Shown: positions 1 to 9,137 of the stretch, piece after piece | Layout: every line of letters starts with the position of its first letter | How positions within the stretch are numbered: the first letter of the stretch is position 1 | Assembly: GCA_002328495.1 (NCBI GenBank) | Contig: DCUJ01000013.1 | Location: forward strand, 62,001-126,000 | Reading direction: 5' to 3' | Length of the DNA: 64,000 bases | Source: Sulfurospirillum sp. UBA2217 | Lineage (GTDB): Bacteria > Campylobacterota > Campylobacteria > Campylobacterales > Sulfurospirillaceae | Program-made: the position numbers and the translations under genes | The notes under the pieces: generated by a model | Database searches by the model: none | Seen by the model: only the letters and a program-made list of their open reading frames with translations | What the model was told of the DNA's origin: nothing

Positions 1-408
1 TTATCCCCTAAAATGGGCGAAAACGACCGTCATGCCTATCTTGGCAATCATCTTTTTTTCTTGGTCTTTGGTATAGGACTTGGCTTTTACGATGGTTTTT
101 TTGGACCAGGAACGGGCACGTTTTGGACGATAGCGCTCGTGAGTCTTTTAGGGCTTAACCTTAAAAAAGCCACCGCACAAACCAAAGTGATGAACTTTAC
201 CAGTAACATTGTCTCTTTGGCTGTTTTTTTATGGAGTGGCAATGTACTTTTTGCCGTGGGCTTGCTCATGGGTTTTGGGCAAATTATAGGGGCATACATC
301 GGCTCTAATATGGTGATTAAAAAAGAGGTGAAGTTCATTCGTACCTTTTTCTTAATCATGGTGGGTTTAACCCTTTTAAAACTCATTTACAGCAGTTATT
401 TCGCATGA
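1..408 (+). CDS. TauE/SafE (TSUP) family membrane protein, C-terminal part
   Basis: The reading frame is open from base 1, so the gene begins outside the window; about half of a usual 250-residue TSUP protein is present. It shows the family's glycine-rich segment GFYDGFFGPGTGTF near the start of the visible part, followed by three or four hydrophobic helices (ATAQTKVMNFTSN loop, then LLMGFGQIIGAYIGS). This family exports sulfite, sulfoacetate or other organosulfur anions across the inner membrane; the substrate here cannot be read from sequence. The stop overlaps the ligA start (ATGA), suggesting co-transcription. Confidence 0.85.
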   Translation, partial: LSPKMGENDRHAYLGNHLFFLVFGIGLGFYDGFFGPGTGTFWTIALVSLLGLNLKKATAQTKVMNFTSNIVSLAVFLWSGNVLFAVGLLMGFGQIIGAYIGSNMVIKKEVKFIRTFFLIMVGLTLLKLIYSSYFA

Positions 409-2351
409 ACCATCAAGACTATATTGAAAAACTAGAGATTTTGAAAGTATGGGCAAAAGCCTATTATGTGGATGATGCGCCCATTGCCAGTGATGAAGAG
501 TATGATAGGCTCTATCATGAAATCTTAAAGTATGAGCAGGAAAATCCACTTTTTGCGGATGAGAGTAGCCCCACAAAACGTGTGGGCGGTGTGGTCTTGG
601 AAGGGTTTGAAAAAGCCTCGCATAAGGCACGTATGTGGAGCATGGAAGATGTCTTTGATGAGCACGATTTGGATGCGTGGATAGAGCGTGTTAAAAAAGT
701 CAAAGAGCGTTTCACCTTTTACTGTGAACCAAAATTTGATGGGGCAAGTCTCAATCTCATTTATGAAAATGGAATGCTCAAACAAGCCATCACCAGAGGC
801 GATGGGAGTATTGGTGAGGATGTCACGCAAAATGTTAAAACCATTGGCTCTATTCCTTTAGAGATTGCTTATGATGGTGAGATTGAAATTCGAGGTGAGG
901 TGGTTATTAAAAAAGCGGATTTTGAGAGCCTCAATGACGAGCGTTTAAAAAACAATGAGCCACTCTTTGCCAATCCACGAAATGCCGCAGCAGGAAGCCT
1001 TAGGCAGTTAGATACGAGTGTGACAGCCAAACGTAAGCTTATGTTTTACCCGTGGGGCATTGGGGTCAATAGCCTAACACAGAGCTTTTTAAGTCAAAAA
1101 ATGAGCTTTGTCTACAGCCTTGGTTTTTTACAACCCCCTCGTATTGTCGTCACGCAAAACGTGCAAGACGTTCATACGCTTTACCATGAGCTGATTGCCA
1201 ATCGTGATGCCATCGAGATGATGATGGATGGCATGGTGGTTAAAGTTGATGATATAAGCTTGCAAGAAGAGTTAGGCTATACCGTGAAGTATCCTAAATG
1301 GATGGTGGCGTTTAAATTTCCTGCGATTGAAAAAGTGACAAAGCTTAAAGACATCACGCTTCAAGTGGGGCGTACAGGCGTGGTTACGCCTGTGGCAGAG
1401 GTTGAAGCGGTGAATATTGAGGGTGTGGTGGTGGAACGAGCCACGCTTCACAATTTTGATGAGATAGAGCGTAAAGATATTCGCATAGGAGATAGTGTTA
1501 TTATCATCCGCAGTGGCGATGTTATTCCTAAGATTATTAAAGTCTTAGTGGAGCGAAGAGATGGCACGGAAAGTATTCCACAACGCCCGTTAAGCTGCCC
1601 CGTGTGTGGGAGCGAGCTTTTGGATGAGGGTGCGCTTATTAAGTGCCAAAATCTCTCGTGTGATGCGAGGGTTGTGGGGGCTATCATTCACTTTGCGTCT
1701 AAAAAAGCACTCAATATTGATGGGCTTGGCGATAAAATCGTAGAACAACTCTACGCACAAAAACTTGTTTTACATGTAAAAGATTTGTATGCATTAACGC
1801 GTGAACCGTTGCTTGTTTTAGAGGGCTTTAAAGCGAAAAAAGCAGAAAACCTTTTAGCAGCGATTGAACAGAGCAAAGGGGTGGCTTTAGAGAAGTTTAT
1901 TCATGCTTTGGGGATTGAGCATATTGGAGAGGTGGCGGCTAAGAAGATTGCACGTGCATTTGGCTTAGAGTGGTTGGACGCGAGTTATGAGCAGATTATT
2001 GCCTTAGAGGGCTTTGGTGAAGAGATGGCTAAGAGTTTGGTGGAGTTTATTCATGTCAACAAGCACGAAACCTATGAGCTAATGGCAGTGATTGAACCTA
2101 TTGCTTCCAAACTTGAAATAACGGAGTCTATTTTTACAGGTAAAACGGTTGTTTTAACGGGTTCTATGAGTCAATCACGTGATGAGATAAAAGGAATGCT
2201 TGAGAAATTGGGTGCAAAAGTGAGCGGAAGTGTCTCTAAAAAGACCGATTTTGTGATTTTCGGTGAAGAAGCAGGTAGCAAACTGGACAAGGCCATAGAG
2301 CTTGGTGTCAAAACACTCAGTGAGAGTGAACTAAATGGGATGATAGAATGA
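405..2351 (+). CDS. ligA: NAD-dependent DNA ligase LigA
   Basis: Seals nicks during replication and repair, using NAD+ to adenylate the active-site lysine. The adenylation motif KFDG lies at about residue 110, an OB-fold region follows, then a four-cysteine zinc finger (CPVC and CQNLSC, about residues 396-418), helix-hairpin-helix repeats, and a C-terminal BRCT domain from about 573. At 648 residues it is normal length. A TTACATGTAA palindrome at 1770-1779 is read in frame as LHVK. The gene overlaps its neighbours on both sides by four bases (ATGA), so it sits in a tight operon with tlyA and ribF. Confidence 0.97.
   Translation: MNHQDYIEKLEILKVWAKAYYVDDAPIASDEEYDRLYHEILKYEQENPLFADESSPTKRVGGVVLEGFEKASHKARMWSMEDVFDEHDLDAWIERVKKVKERFTFYCEPKFDGASLNLIYENGMLKQAITRGDGSIGEDVTQNVKTIGSIPLEIAYDGEIEIRGEVVIKKADFESLNDERLKNNEPLFANPRNAAAGSLRQLDTSVTAKRKLMFYPWGIGVNSLTQSFLSQKMSFVYSLGFLQPPRIVVTQNVQDVHTLYHELIANRDAIEMMMDGMVVKVDDISLQEELGYTVKYPKWMVAFKFPAIEKVTKLKDITLQVGRTGVVTPVAEVEAVNIEGVVVERATLHNFDEIERKDIRIGDSVIIIRSGDVIPKIIKVLVERRDGTESIPQRPLSCPVCGSELLDEGALIKCQNLSCDARVVGAIIHFASKKALNIDGLGDKIVEQLYAQKLVLHVKDLYALTREPLLVLEGFKAKKAENLLAAIEQSKGVALEKFIHALGIEHIGEVAAKKIARAFGLEWLDASYEQIIALEGFGEEMAKSLVEFIHVNKHETYELMAVIEPIASKLEITESIFTGKTVVLTGSMSQSRDEIKGMLEKLGAKVSGSVSKKTDFVIFGEEAGSKLDKAIELGVKTLSESELNGMIE
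1770..1779. repeat. Iterated palindrome TTACATGTAA (first of at least 34)
   Basis: Exact copies begin at 1770, 2564, 4858, 4878, 6335, 11188, 14395, 14414, 17876, 18276, 18388, 19101, 25532, 26697, 30517, 32833, 33421, 34235, 34679, 34778, 35591, 36374, 36426, 41451, 41563, 41955, 45103, 50336, 52010, 53102, 55513, 57700, 61588 and 62487. Near matches add more (20835, 30898, 34128, 46777, 47160). About 20 copies are inside genes. None lies in the IS element or the TA pair next to it. Confidence 0.95.
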
Positions 2352-3064
2352 GACTCGATAGTTATCTGTTTGAAAAAGGCTTGGCTCAAAGTCGCAATAA
2401 AGCCTCAGAACTCATAAAAGAGGGCAGTGTTTGGCTCAATGGCAAAGTGGAGCGCAAAAGCTCTGTAGAAGTGAGTGAAAATGACGCTGTTGAAGTGGAT
2501 AAAATTTCACAGTATGTGAGTCGTGCAGGGTTGAAACTACGTGGATTTATCAATGAGCTTTCTTTACATGTAAAAGGGGCAGATGTTCTTGATATTGGTA
2601 GCAGTACAGGGGGCTTTGTACAAGTTTGGTTGGAAGAAAATGCACAAAGTGTCACGGCTGTGGATGTGGGAAGTGAGCAACTTCACCCCTCATTAAGAGT
2701 TGATAATCGAATTATTTTACATGAAAATAGTGATATTCGACTTTTTAACCCCAATAAAACATACGATATGGTCAGTTGCGATGTTTCATTTATTGGTGTT
2801 GGTACGCTTTTAGAACATATTAATCGTTTGGCAAAACATGAGATTATTATCTTGTTTAAACCGCAATTTGAAGTGGGAAAAGATGTCAAACGCACCACTA
2901 AAGGTGTCGTTAAAGATGGCTCGGCTATTATGCGCGCACATCACCAGTTCGAAGCACAAACCGTAGGTTTGGGTTGGAGTTTAGTCGAGAAAAAAGAATC
3001 GCTTGTCAAAGGAAAAGAGGGGAATATTGAAACGTTCTATTATTTTAAACAAAGAGAGTGTTGA
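2348..3064 (+). CDS. tlyA: TlyA family rRNA 2'-O-methyltransferase
   Basis: An S4 RNA-binding domain fills roughly the first 60 residues (RLDSYLFEKGLAQSRNKASELI), followed by an FtsJ-like Rossmann methyltransferase domain with the SAM-binding segment VLDIGSSTGGFVQ near residue 80. TlyA enzymes methylate 2'-hydroxyls of 16S and/or 23S rRNA, which affects sensitivity to capreomycin-type drugs; older annotations call them hemolysin A. Starts inside the ligA stop (ATGA). The palindrome at 2564-2573 encodes LHVK between the two domains, in the linker. The ribF start lies inside its last codons. Confidence 0.92.
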   Translation: MRLDSYLFEKGLAQSRNKASELIKEGSVWLNGKVERKSSVEVSENDAVEVDKISQYVSRAGLKLRGFINELSLHVKGADVLDIGSSTGGFVQVWLEENAQSVTAVDVGSEQLHPSLRVDNRIILHENSDIRLFNPNKTYDMVSCDVSFIGVGTLLEHINRLAKHEIIILFKPQFEVGKDVKRTTKGVVKDGSAIMRAHHQFEAQTVGLGWSLVEKKESLVKGKEGNIETFYYFKQREC

Positions 3065-3887
3065 TACTCTAGCTATCGGTAGTTTTGATGGCATTCACAG
3101 AGGGCATAGACAGCTTATTCGACGCCTTGGGACTCATGGCGCACTCTTTGTGATTGACAAAGACCAAGCAAACTTAACACCAGGGATAAAACGGAGTGAA
3201 TACACAGGGTATCCGTGTATGTTTTATCATTTTCTTAAACTTAAAGATCTTTCAGGGGAAGAGTTTATCACCCTTTTAAAAAAAGAGTTTGAGAATCTTA
3301 AAAAAATTATTGTTGGTTATGATTTTTGTTTTGGGCAAAAACGTTCATGCTGTGCATCAGACATCCAACAGTGGTTTGATGGAGAAGTTGAAATCGTCTC
3401 CGCCGTAACCTATAAAGGGACGGCTATTCATTCAAGTACCATTCGAGCCTTTTTAAAAGAGGGAAAACTAAGTGACGCCAATCGTTTTTTAGGTCGTGAG
3501 TATGCCATTGTTGGAGATGCAATCAGTGGGCAAGGCTTAGGAAAAGAGAAACTTGTACCAACGCTTAATCTTAAAGTTATGGATTATTTGATTCCAAAAG
3601 AGGGCGTGTATGCTACCCGTACACGTATTGGCACGCAGGTATATGATTCGGTCTCCTTTGTGGGGAAACGCTTAAGTACGGATGGTGCATTTTCGATTGA
3701 AACGCATGTGATGGGTGAAGAAATTGAGGGAAAACCACAAAATGTTGGCATTATCTTTGTGGAGTATTTACGGGAGAATCAAACGTTTAATGACCTTGCC
3801 CTTTTAAAGCAGCAAATCCAAAAAGACATGACACGAGCAAAAAGTATTTTAGGAAGTTGCCAACTTTATTTGATGGATTTTTTGTAA
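3027..3887 (+). CDS. ribF: Bifunctional riboflavin kinase / FAD synthetase RibF
   Basis: Makes FMN from riboflavin and then FAD. The N-terminal nucleotidyltransferase signature GSFDGIHRGHRQL is near residue 20; the C-terminal flavokinase half has a degenerate glycine-rich loop (SGQGLGKEKLVPTLNL, keeping the PTxNL core) and the GVYATR segment. I chose the TTG at 3027 because AAAAGAGGGG lies a few bases upstream; an in-frame TTG at 3003 has no comparable ribosome site. The start overlaps the end of tlyA by 38 bases. The 3' end overlaps the convergent GGDEF gene by 22 bases. Confidence 0.9.
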   Translation: MKRSIILNKESVDTLAIGSFDGIHRGHRQLIRRLGTHGALFVIDKDQANLTPGIKRSEYTGYPCMFYHFLKLKDLSGEEFITLLKKEFENLKKIIVGYDFCFGQKRSCCASDIQQWFDGEVEIVSAVTYKGTAIHSSTIRAFLKEGKLSDANRFLGREYAIVGDAISGQGLGKEKLVPTLNLKVMDYLIPKEGVYATRTRIGTQVYDSVSFVGKRLSTDGAFSIETHVMGEEIEGKPQNVGIIFVEYLRENQTFNDLALLKQQIQKDMTRAKSILGSCQLYLMDFL

Positions 3888-4648
3888 CCGTACATTTTTT
3901 GATCGGCTTCTTCTAGAACGCTCTTAAAAGATTGCCTTTTTTTAAAAGTAGTTACTCCAAATGCAAAGTCGACATGGAATGTTTTTTCATCATGTTTAAG
4001 GTGTGTCGCACGTAAGTTGTTGTTGACCGTATGTAAAATTTTCTCCAATTCACTTGTTGAGTGTTGGGAGGATAGGACGATAAATTCATCACCCGCAAAG
4101 CGGACAGCCTGTGTCTCTTCGATACGTTTCAGTACTTTTCCTAAGATATAAAGTACTTTATCGCCAATCAGATGGCCGTAGTTGTCATTGATGTGTTTAA
4201 AATTATTAATATCGATAAAAGCAAAAGATCCTTTTTCTGTGAAAGCATCATTTTCAAGATATTTTTCAAAAAGCCACCGACGATTGTACAAGTGTGTGAG
4301 TTCATCGATGTAAAGCTCTTGCTGAAGCAAAGAAATCTTTTTTTCCAAATCAATCATGTTTTCTTCAATAATTTGAAGTGCGGCATTGTCTTTATTGGCA
4401 ATAGCAACTTGGGCATGAGAGACACTTTCTTTGAGGATAGAGGTTGATTTTTCAGTTTCACTTTTAAGTGTCTGAATTTTTTTGAGGGCATAAATAAGTG
4501 CTAGTTCTTTATCACTCTCTTCTATCACAATTTCTAGTTCAGCCGCTTTTGTGTAGAAGATATCCCTATAAATTTCAGGTAAAACAATTTCTAGTTTACG
4601 AATTTCTTTGATGGTGGCATCGGTAAGTTCTTGAAGTTGCTTGTTCAT
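3866..4648 (-). CDS. Diguanylate cyclase (GGDEF domain), cytosolic
   Basis: The C-terminal GGDEF domain (about residues 115-260 of the longest frame) carries RFAGDEF, with Ala in the first, tolerant position, so c-di-GMP synthesis from two GTP is plausible. No RxxD inhibitory site precedes it (the equivalent region reads RIEE). The N-terminal 100 residues are charged and helical with no membrane segment or recognisable sensor domain, perhaps a coiled coil for dimerisation. The frame is also open to a GTG at 4660, but neither start has a strong ribosome site; I prefer the ATG at 4648. Convergent with ribF. Confidence 0.85.
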   Translation of the reverse strand: MNKQLQELTDATIKEIRKLEIVLPEIYRDIFYTKAAELEIVIEESDKELALIYALKKIQTLKSETEKSTSILKESVSHAQVAIANKDNAALQIIEENMIDLEKKISLLQQELYIDELTHLYNRRWLFEKYLENDAFTEKGSFAFIDINNFKHINDNYGHLIGDKVLYILGKVLKRIEETQAVRFAGDEFIVLSSQHSTSELEKILHTVNNNLRATHLKHDEKTFHVDFAFGVTTFKKRQSFKSVLEEADQKMYGYKKSIK

Positions 4649-4704
4649 CGGCTTTCTCACTATGAAATTTGTTGAAGTATACGGGTACTTCGCTTAATTT
4701 TTGT

Positions 4705-4710
4705 TATAAT
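4705..4710 (+). promoter_or_regulatory. Probable -10 box upstream of cmoA
   Basis: TATAAT preceded by a T-rich run (ATTTTTGT), 30 bases ahead of the cmoA start, with no -35 match at normal spacing. Campylobacterota sigma-70 promoters commonly rely on an extended -10 and an upstream T-rich periodic signal rather than a -35 box. Confidence 0.5.
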
Positions 4711-4739
4711 CGTAAGAAATTTTTGCATTAGGATAGAGA

Positions 4740-5447
4740 ATGGATAAAGTCTTTGCTAAGCCAATCGCAAAGCAGTTTGAATTTGATGAAGAGGTTGCCG
4801 TTGTATTTGATGATATGTTGGAGCGCTCTATTCCTTTTTATAAAGAGGTGATTGAGCTTACATGTAACGTTATTGCTTTACATGTAAAAGAGGGTGCGCA
4901 TATTGTTGATTTGGGATGTTCTACGGCCAATACGTTGCTTGCCTTGCATAAAAAAAGCCCTAAAAAATACCATCTTTTGGGCGTTGATAACGCAAAAGCT
5001 ATGCTACATCTCGCACAGCAAAAAATTCATGCGTACGGTGCAGATATTGTCTTAAGAGAAGCCGATATCACGCAAATAGCGTTCAATCATGATGTGATTA
5101 TTGCGAATTACATGTTACAGTTTATAAGACCACTTCAACGAACTGCTTTTGTGCAAAAAATTTACGATGGAATGAGGGAAAATGGATTATTTATTTTCAG
5201 TGAAAAAATTGTTTTCGACGATAAAGTACTCAATAAAGAGATGATTGATTTATACTATGCATTTAAAAAAGAGCAAGGTTATAGCGATTTTGAGATTGCT
5301 CAAAAACGTGAAGCTTTGGAAAATGTTCTCATACCTTATACGGAAGAAGAAAATAGAGCTATGCTTAAAAGTGTTGGATTTCACACCATTGAAACACTCT
5401 TTAAATGGGGTAATTTTGCAACATTTATTGCTATAAAAAGAGGCTAA
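4740..5447 (+). CDS. cmoA: Carboxy-S-adenosyl-L-methionine synthase CmoA
   Basis: Converts SAM and prephenate to carboxy-SAM, the donor used by CmoB to make the 5-oxyacetic acid modification at tRNA wobble U34. The start DKVFAKPIAKQFEFDEEVAVVFDDML and the SAM loop VDLGCSTANTL (about residue 56) fit the CmoA family; 235 residues is slightly shorter than the enterobacterial protein. Its partner cmoB is 19 kb away at 24789-25679 on the other strand. Two TTACATGTAA palindromes sit only 20 bases apart inside it (4858-4867 read as LTCN, 4878-4887 read as LHVK), in the helix just before the SAM loop. Confidence 0.92.
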   Translation: MDKVFAKPIAKQFEFDEEVAVVFDDMLERSIPFYKEVIELTCNVIALHVKEGAHIVDLGCSTANTLLALHKKSPKKYHLLGVDNAKAMLHLAQQKIHAYGADIVLREADITQIAFNHDVIIANYMLQFIRPLQRTAFVQKIYDGMRENGLFIFSEKIVFDDKVLNKEMIDLYYAFKKEQGYSDFEIAQKREALENVLIPYTEEENRAMLKSVGFHTIETLFKWGNFATFIAIKRG

Positions 5448-5460
5448 ATTCAGATATTGA

Positions 5461-5617
5461 GTTCTGCCTCGTAAGAGGCAAGCTTTAGTGCCACAGCGGC
5501 AAGCGTAGGCATTTTGGCTTTGCCAGAATGCTGTGGTAGAAATGAAGTTCTGCCTCGTAAGAGGCAAGCTTTAGTGCCACAGCGGCAAGCGTAGGCATTT
5601 TGGCTTTGCCAGAATGC
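5461..5617. repeat. Tandem pair of a structured intergenic repeat
   Basis: Two identical 71-base units (5461-5531 and 5547-5617, period 86) lie between cmoA and the convergent 88-residue gene. Each begins TTCTGCC and holds a hairpin TGCCTC-gtaa-GAGGCA, a shared core GGCAAGCTTTAGTGCC, and a second hairpin GGCATTTTGGC-ttt-GCCAGAATGC with one mismatch. A diverged copy with its own compensated stems is at 12388-12462. The unit has no coding potential that I can support. Confidence 0.85.
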
Positions 5618-5629
5618 CAGTGGTAAAAG

Positions 5630-5896
5630 TTAATGACTAAATAATTTAGGGTGCTTTGATTTGAGGTACTCAATCACTTGTACGACCTCTTCAAACCCCA
5701 TCTCAGAGTCTTCATCTTCGTCTTCAAAAACTTCATCGAGTCCTTTAAGGTAAAGGTCGACCGCTTTAGGAAGATCCTCTTTTTTAACACCCGCAAAGTA
5801 AAGTGCCGCACCTAGCATATCAGCCAGTTGCATTGCCATCTCTTCGATTTCAATTTCTGCCATCTCCAAATCTTTTTGAAGGGATTGTGTTGACAT
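5630..5896 (-). CDS. Conserved acidic hypothetical protein, 88 residues
   Basis: I do not recognise a named family. The protein is acidic and helical, with a glutamate-rich N-terminal helix (LEMAEIEIEEMAMQLADML) and an acidic central stretch (EVFEDEDEDSEMGFEE) ahead of a basic end (YLKSKHPKLFSH). No membrane segment or cysteine motif. It begins two bases downstream of the DHH phosphoesterase stop codon region on the same strand, so the two are probably co-transcribed. Its 3' end runs close to the repeat pair at 5461-5617. Confidence 0.7.
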   Translation of the reverse strand: MSTQSLQKDLEMAEIEIEEMAMQLADMLGAALYFAGVKKEDLPKAVDLYLKGLDEVFEDEDEDSEMGFEEVVQVIEYLKSKHPKLFSH

Positions 5897-5898
5897 GG

Positions 5899-6924
5899 TT
5901 ATCCTTTTTGGGCGATGATGCTCATCACCTGCATTTTAATCGTATCATAGATAAAAGCATCTTTGAAATTACTGAGAAGCCCTCCGCTGGCATTGTGATG
6001 ACCTCCTCCGTTGGCAAGGTGTGCCGCCATTTGGCTCACGTCTACTTTGCCGTTGGAGCGTAGACTGATGGTCTTTTTAGAGGTGATATCCATGAAAAAA
6101 TCGATATCAGGATTGGCGGTTAAAAAGTCATTGCCGATGACCGAGACATTGCCAATATTGTAGGTTAAAATGCCTTGATAGTGTTTGTAGTGAATCAGCA
6201 TTTTATCTTTAGCATTCGTTAATAGCTTAACATTGTACGAAGAGACAAGATTGCTTAAGGTGTTGTTATCGGCTACTTTGAAAAACTTTTTTTTGATTTG
6301 GTGCAGGGCATCATCTAAGGCGATAGGGGCATCATTACATGTAAAGTAAGTTTGGGCATCGTGTAACAGTGAAAAGATGTAGGCACTATTTTCATTGGGG
6401 AACATCACTTTATTGACCTCTTTAGCCCCACTGACTAAGCCCATGCAGACTTTTCCTAGTTCAAAATTTGGGTCATTCTCAAGCCAAATATCTACAGCAT
6501 TGACCACGTCGACAAACGCACTTAATGTTTTATCTTCACCGTACAAAGCTGCAAAAAAATCATAGGTAATTTTAGTCGCACAGCGTGAGGAATCTAGGTA
6601 GTACCATTCAAACGTTTCAAAACACTCTTGCCCTGTTTTGTGATGATCTAAAAGTAGGAGTAAAATCTCTTGTTGTGCCACAGAAACTTTAGCTTGAAAC
6701 TCTTTGGCTTGTTCAAGGGTTAAATTAAGATCAGTGATTAAAATAAGGTGCTTTTCGACCGTACTATTTTGTATCGTATCTAAAATTTGATTGAAACATT
6801 CGTTGATCTCTTTACCATAATTGGAGTTGTAAAACAGTATAGAATCAAAATAACGTTTGGTGACCATCTGGCAACCGTATCCATCCAAATCGGTATGCGA
6901 AAGATGGTGTAGCGTATAATTCAT
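5899..6924 (-). CDS. DHH/DHHA1 family phosphoesterase
   Basis: Carries the DHH superfamily metal motifs: HTDLDGYG at residues 10-17, LLDHHKTG near residue 92, and the DHHA1 substrate motif GGGHHNASGG near residue 307. The family hydrolyses phosphodiester bonds in short RNAs, pApA or cyclic dinucleotides (NrnA, GdpP) or single-stranded DNA (RecJ); at 341 residues without membrane or PAS segments it is nearest to stand-alone nanoRNase/pAp phosphatase types, but the substrate is not settled by sequence. It lies between flhA and the 88-residue gene on the minus strand. A palindrome at 6335-6344 reads as FTCN. Confidence 0.85.
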   Translation of the reverse strand: MNYTLHHLSHTDLDGYGCQMVTKRYFDSILFYNSNYGKEINECFNQILDTIQNSTVEKHLILITDLNLTLEQAKEFQAKVSVAQQEILLLLLDHHKTGQECFETFEWYYLDSSRCATKITYDFFAALYGEDKTLSAFVDVVNAVDIWLENDPNFELGKVCMGLVSGAKEVNKVMFPNENSAYIFSLLHDAQTYFTCNDAPIALDDALHQIKKKFFKVADNNTLSNLVSSYNVKLLTNAKDKMLIHYKHYQGILTYNIGNVSVIGNDFLTANPDIDFFMDITSKKTISLRSNGKVDVSQMAAHLANGGGHHNASGGLLSNFKDAFIYDTIKMQVMSIIAQKG

Positions 6925-6938
6925 AAAAATCCTTGTTC

Positions 6939-9128
6939 TTAGAGTTTGTCAATTTCGATGGAACCCATCACTTCAAATTTAGCATTTGAGTCAATTTCGG
7001 CATGCGAGAGCACGACGATGTCTAGCCCAAATTTTTCAAAAATATCGGAGAGTGATTTGCGTAACATAGGATCGACGATAATCACAACGGGTGCAATGCC
7101 TTTTTGCAGTAATTTTGCTGCTTCATCACTGGTGGCTTGTACGAGTGTATTGATTTGACCAATATTGAGGAGTAAATCTCGTACACCATCACGCTCCCGT
7201 AGTGCATCAAGCAATTTTTGCTCAGTTGAGGCATTAAAAGTTAGCAATTTTAAAATACCATTCTCATCTTTGTATAATTTGGTAATGACACGAGAGAGTT
7301 TGGCGCGTACTTGCTCTACAATAATTGACACATTGCGTGTGACTTCTGCCACATCACTGATGGTTTCTAAAATCGTTAGCAAATCTTTAATAGGAATTTT
7401 TTCATGCAAGAGGGCTTTGAGTACTTTTTGAATCAACCCAACATTGGCAACTTTTAGACAATCGGTGACAACCACTGGGTAATCTTTTTGCAATTTATCT
7501 ACTAAGCTTTGTACCTCTTGGCGTGTAAGGAGTTCTTCAGCATATTTTTTAATCAGCTCACTCAAATGTGTAGAAATAACGGTGGCAGGATCAACGGTAG
7601 TATAGCCTTTAATGATAGCATCTTCTTTCATATTGGCATCAATCCAAATGGCATCAAGACCAAACGCAGGCTCTTTTGTAGGAATTCCGTTGACTTTTTC
7701 AATGGTCAAACCGCTGTCCATAGCTAAAAATTTATCGGCATAAATTTCACCATTGCCAATCTCTATTCCTTTGAGTAAAAGTTGATAACGATTGGGGGTG
7801 AGGTGCAAGTTATCTCGAATACGTACTTGTGGAATGAGATACCCAAAATCAGCGGCAATTTTGCGACGCATGCTTTTAACGCGATCGAGCAAATCGCCTC
7901 CTTGCGCAGGATCGGCAAGTTTGATGAGTTGATACCCAAGGTCAAGTTCTAAGATTTCAAGTTTTAAAATATCATTGAGCGTTGTCTCTTCCTCTTTGCG
8001 CAATTCCTCAGAGCTCTTTTTAGGGGCTTGTTCACTTTTTGTTTTTGCCTCAGCTTCTAGTTTGGCTTTTTGAAGGGTGGCTGGCGTGCTTGAAAAGAAC
8101 TTTTCAAGTGAAAAATGACCATCTTTTGTTTGTTTCACGATATACCCAAGCCCCAAGAAAATAGCCCCAACAAACGAAAGAGAAAGTGTTGGAAGACCAG
8201 GAACAAGTGCAAATAAAACCAGAATAAAACCAACAATGAGCAAGGTTTTTGCATCACCGAAGAGTTGTTCTCCAGCTCCTTGCGAAAACGTTTCATCATT
8301 TTTATTGGCACGGGTAATAATAATACCCGTTGCTGTTGAGCTAATAAGAGCTGGAAGTTGCGAAACCAAACCATCTCCTATAGTCAAAATTGTGTAGGTT
8401 TGTGCACTCATGGAAAGTGGTAAATCGTGCTGAAAGGCACCGATTAAAAATCCACCAATAATATTGATAATGGTAATAATAAGTCCTGCAACAGCGTCAC
8501 CTTTGACAAACTTACTCGAACCATCCATGGCTCCGTAAAAATTGGCTTCTTGAATGATTTCTTCACGTCGTTTACGTGCCGTTTTTTCATCAATAAGCCC
8601 AGCGTTAAGGTCTGCATCAATCGCCATTTGCTTTCCAGGCATCGCATCGAGGGTAAAACGCGCTGCTACTTCAGCAACCCTTCCAGAACCTTTGGTGATA
8701 ACCATAAAGTTAATCAAAACTAAAATAGAAAAGACAATCACACCGATGACGTAATTGCCACCTACCACAAATTCACCAAAACTTGCGATGATGTCACTTA
8801 CAAATTCGGGTCCTAGATGACCGTTGGTTAAAATCATACGCGTGGTGGAAATATTAAGGGCTAAACGGTATAACGTAATGATAAGAATAAGCGTTGGAAA
8901 CGTTGTAAGATCCGTGGGTTTTGGGATATACAGTGATATTAAAAGAATTAAAACAGAAATAGCCAAAGAGATAACAAGGAAAAAATCGAGCACCGCACTG
9001 GGAAGCGGTACAATAATAATAGCCAATATAGCAATAAGAAAGAAAACAATGGTTAAATCTTTTGATTTAAGCAAAGGTTCTATGAAAGGAGCAATCTTAA
9101 GCAGAAGTCCGTTTTGATTTTTTGCCAA
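6939..9128 (-). CDS. flhA: Flagellar biosynthesis protein FlhA
   Basis: Core inner-membrane component of the flagellar type III export gate. The N-terminal half (to about residue 340) has about eight membrane helices and the conserved FHIPEP-type cytoplasmic loop (ARFTLDAMPGKQMAIDADLNAGLI); the C-terminal cytosolic half forms the nonameric ring that docks chaperone-substrate complexes. Length 729 is standard. It is followed by the DHH gene with 14 bases between and preceded by a Rrf2 gene, the same flhA-Rrf2-rpsO order known from Campylobacter jejuni. In campylobacters FlhA is required for expression of sigma-54 flagellar genes. Confidence 0.97.
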   Translation of the reverse strand: MAKNQNGLLLKIAPFIEPLLKSKDLTIVFFLIAILAIIIVPLPSAVLDFFLVISLAISVLILLISLYIPKPTDLTTFPTLILIITLYRLALNISTTRMILTNGHLGPEFVSDIIASFGEFVVGGNYVIGVIVFSILVLINFMVITKGSGRVAEVAARFTLDAMPGKQMAIDADLNAGLIDEKTARKRREEIIQEANFYGAMDGSSKFVKGDAVAGLIITIINIIGGFLIGAFQHDLPLSMSAQTYTILTIGDGLVSQLPALISSTATGIIITRANKNDETFSQGAGEQLFGDAKTLLIVGFILVLFALVPGLPTLSLSFVGAIFLGLGYIVKQTKDGHFSLEKFFSSTPATLQKAKLEAEAKTKSEQAPKKSSEELRKEEETTLNDILKLEILELDLGYQLIKLADPAQGGDLLDRVKSMRRKIAADFGYLIPQVRIRDNLHLTPNRYQLLLKGIEIGNGEIYADKFLAMDSGLTIEKVNGIPTKEPAFGLDAIWIDANMKEDAIIKGYTTVDPATVISTHLSELIKKYAEELLTRQEVQSLVDKLQKDYPVVVTDCLKVANVGLIQKVLKALLHEKIPIKDLLTILETISDVAEVTRNVSIIVEQVRAKLSRVITKLYKDENGILKLLTFNASTEQKLLDALRERDGVRDLLLNIGQINTLVQATSDEAAKLLQKGIAPVVIIVDPMLRKSLSDIFEKFGLDIVVLSHAEIDSNAKFEVMGSIEIDKL

Positions 9129-9137
9129 AAAATGCCT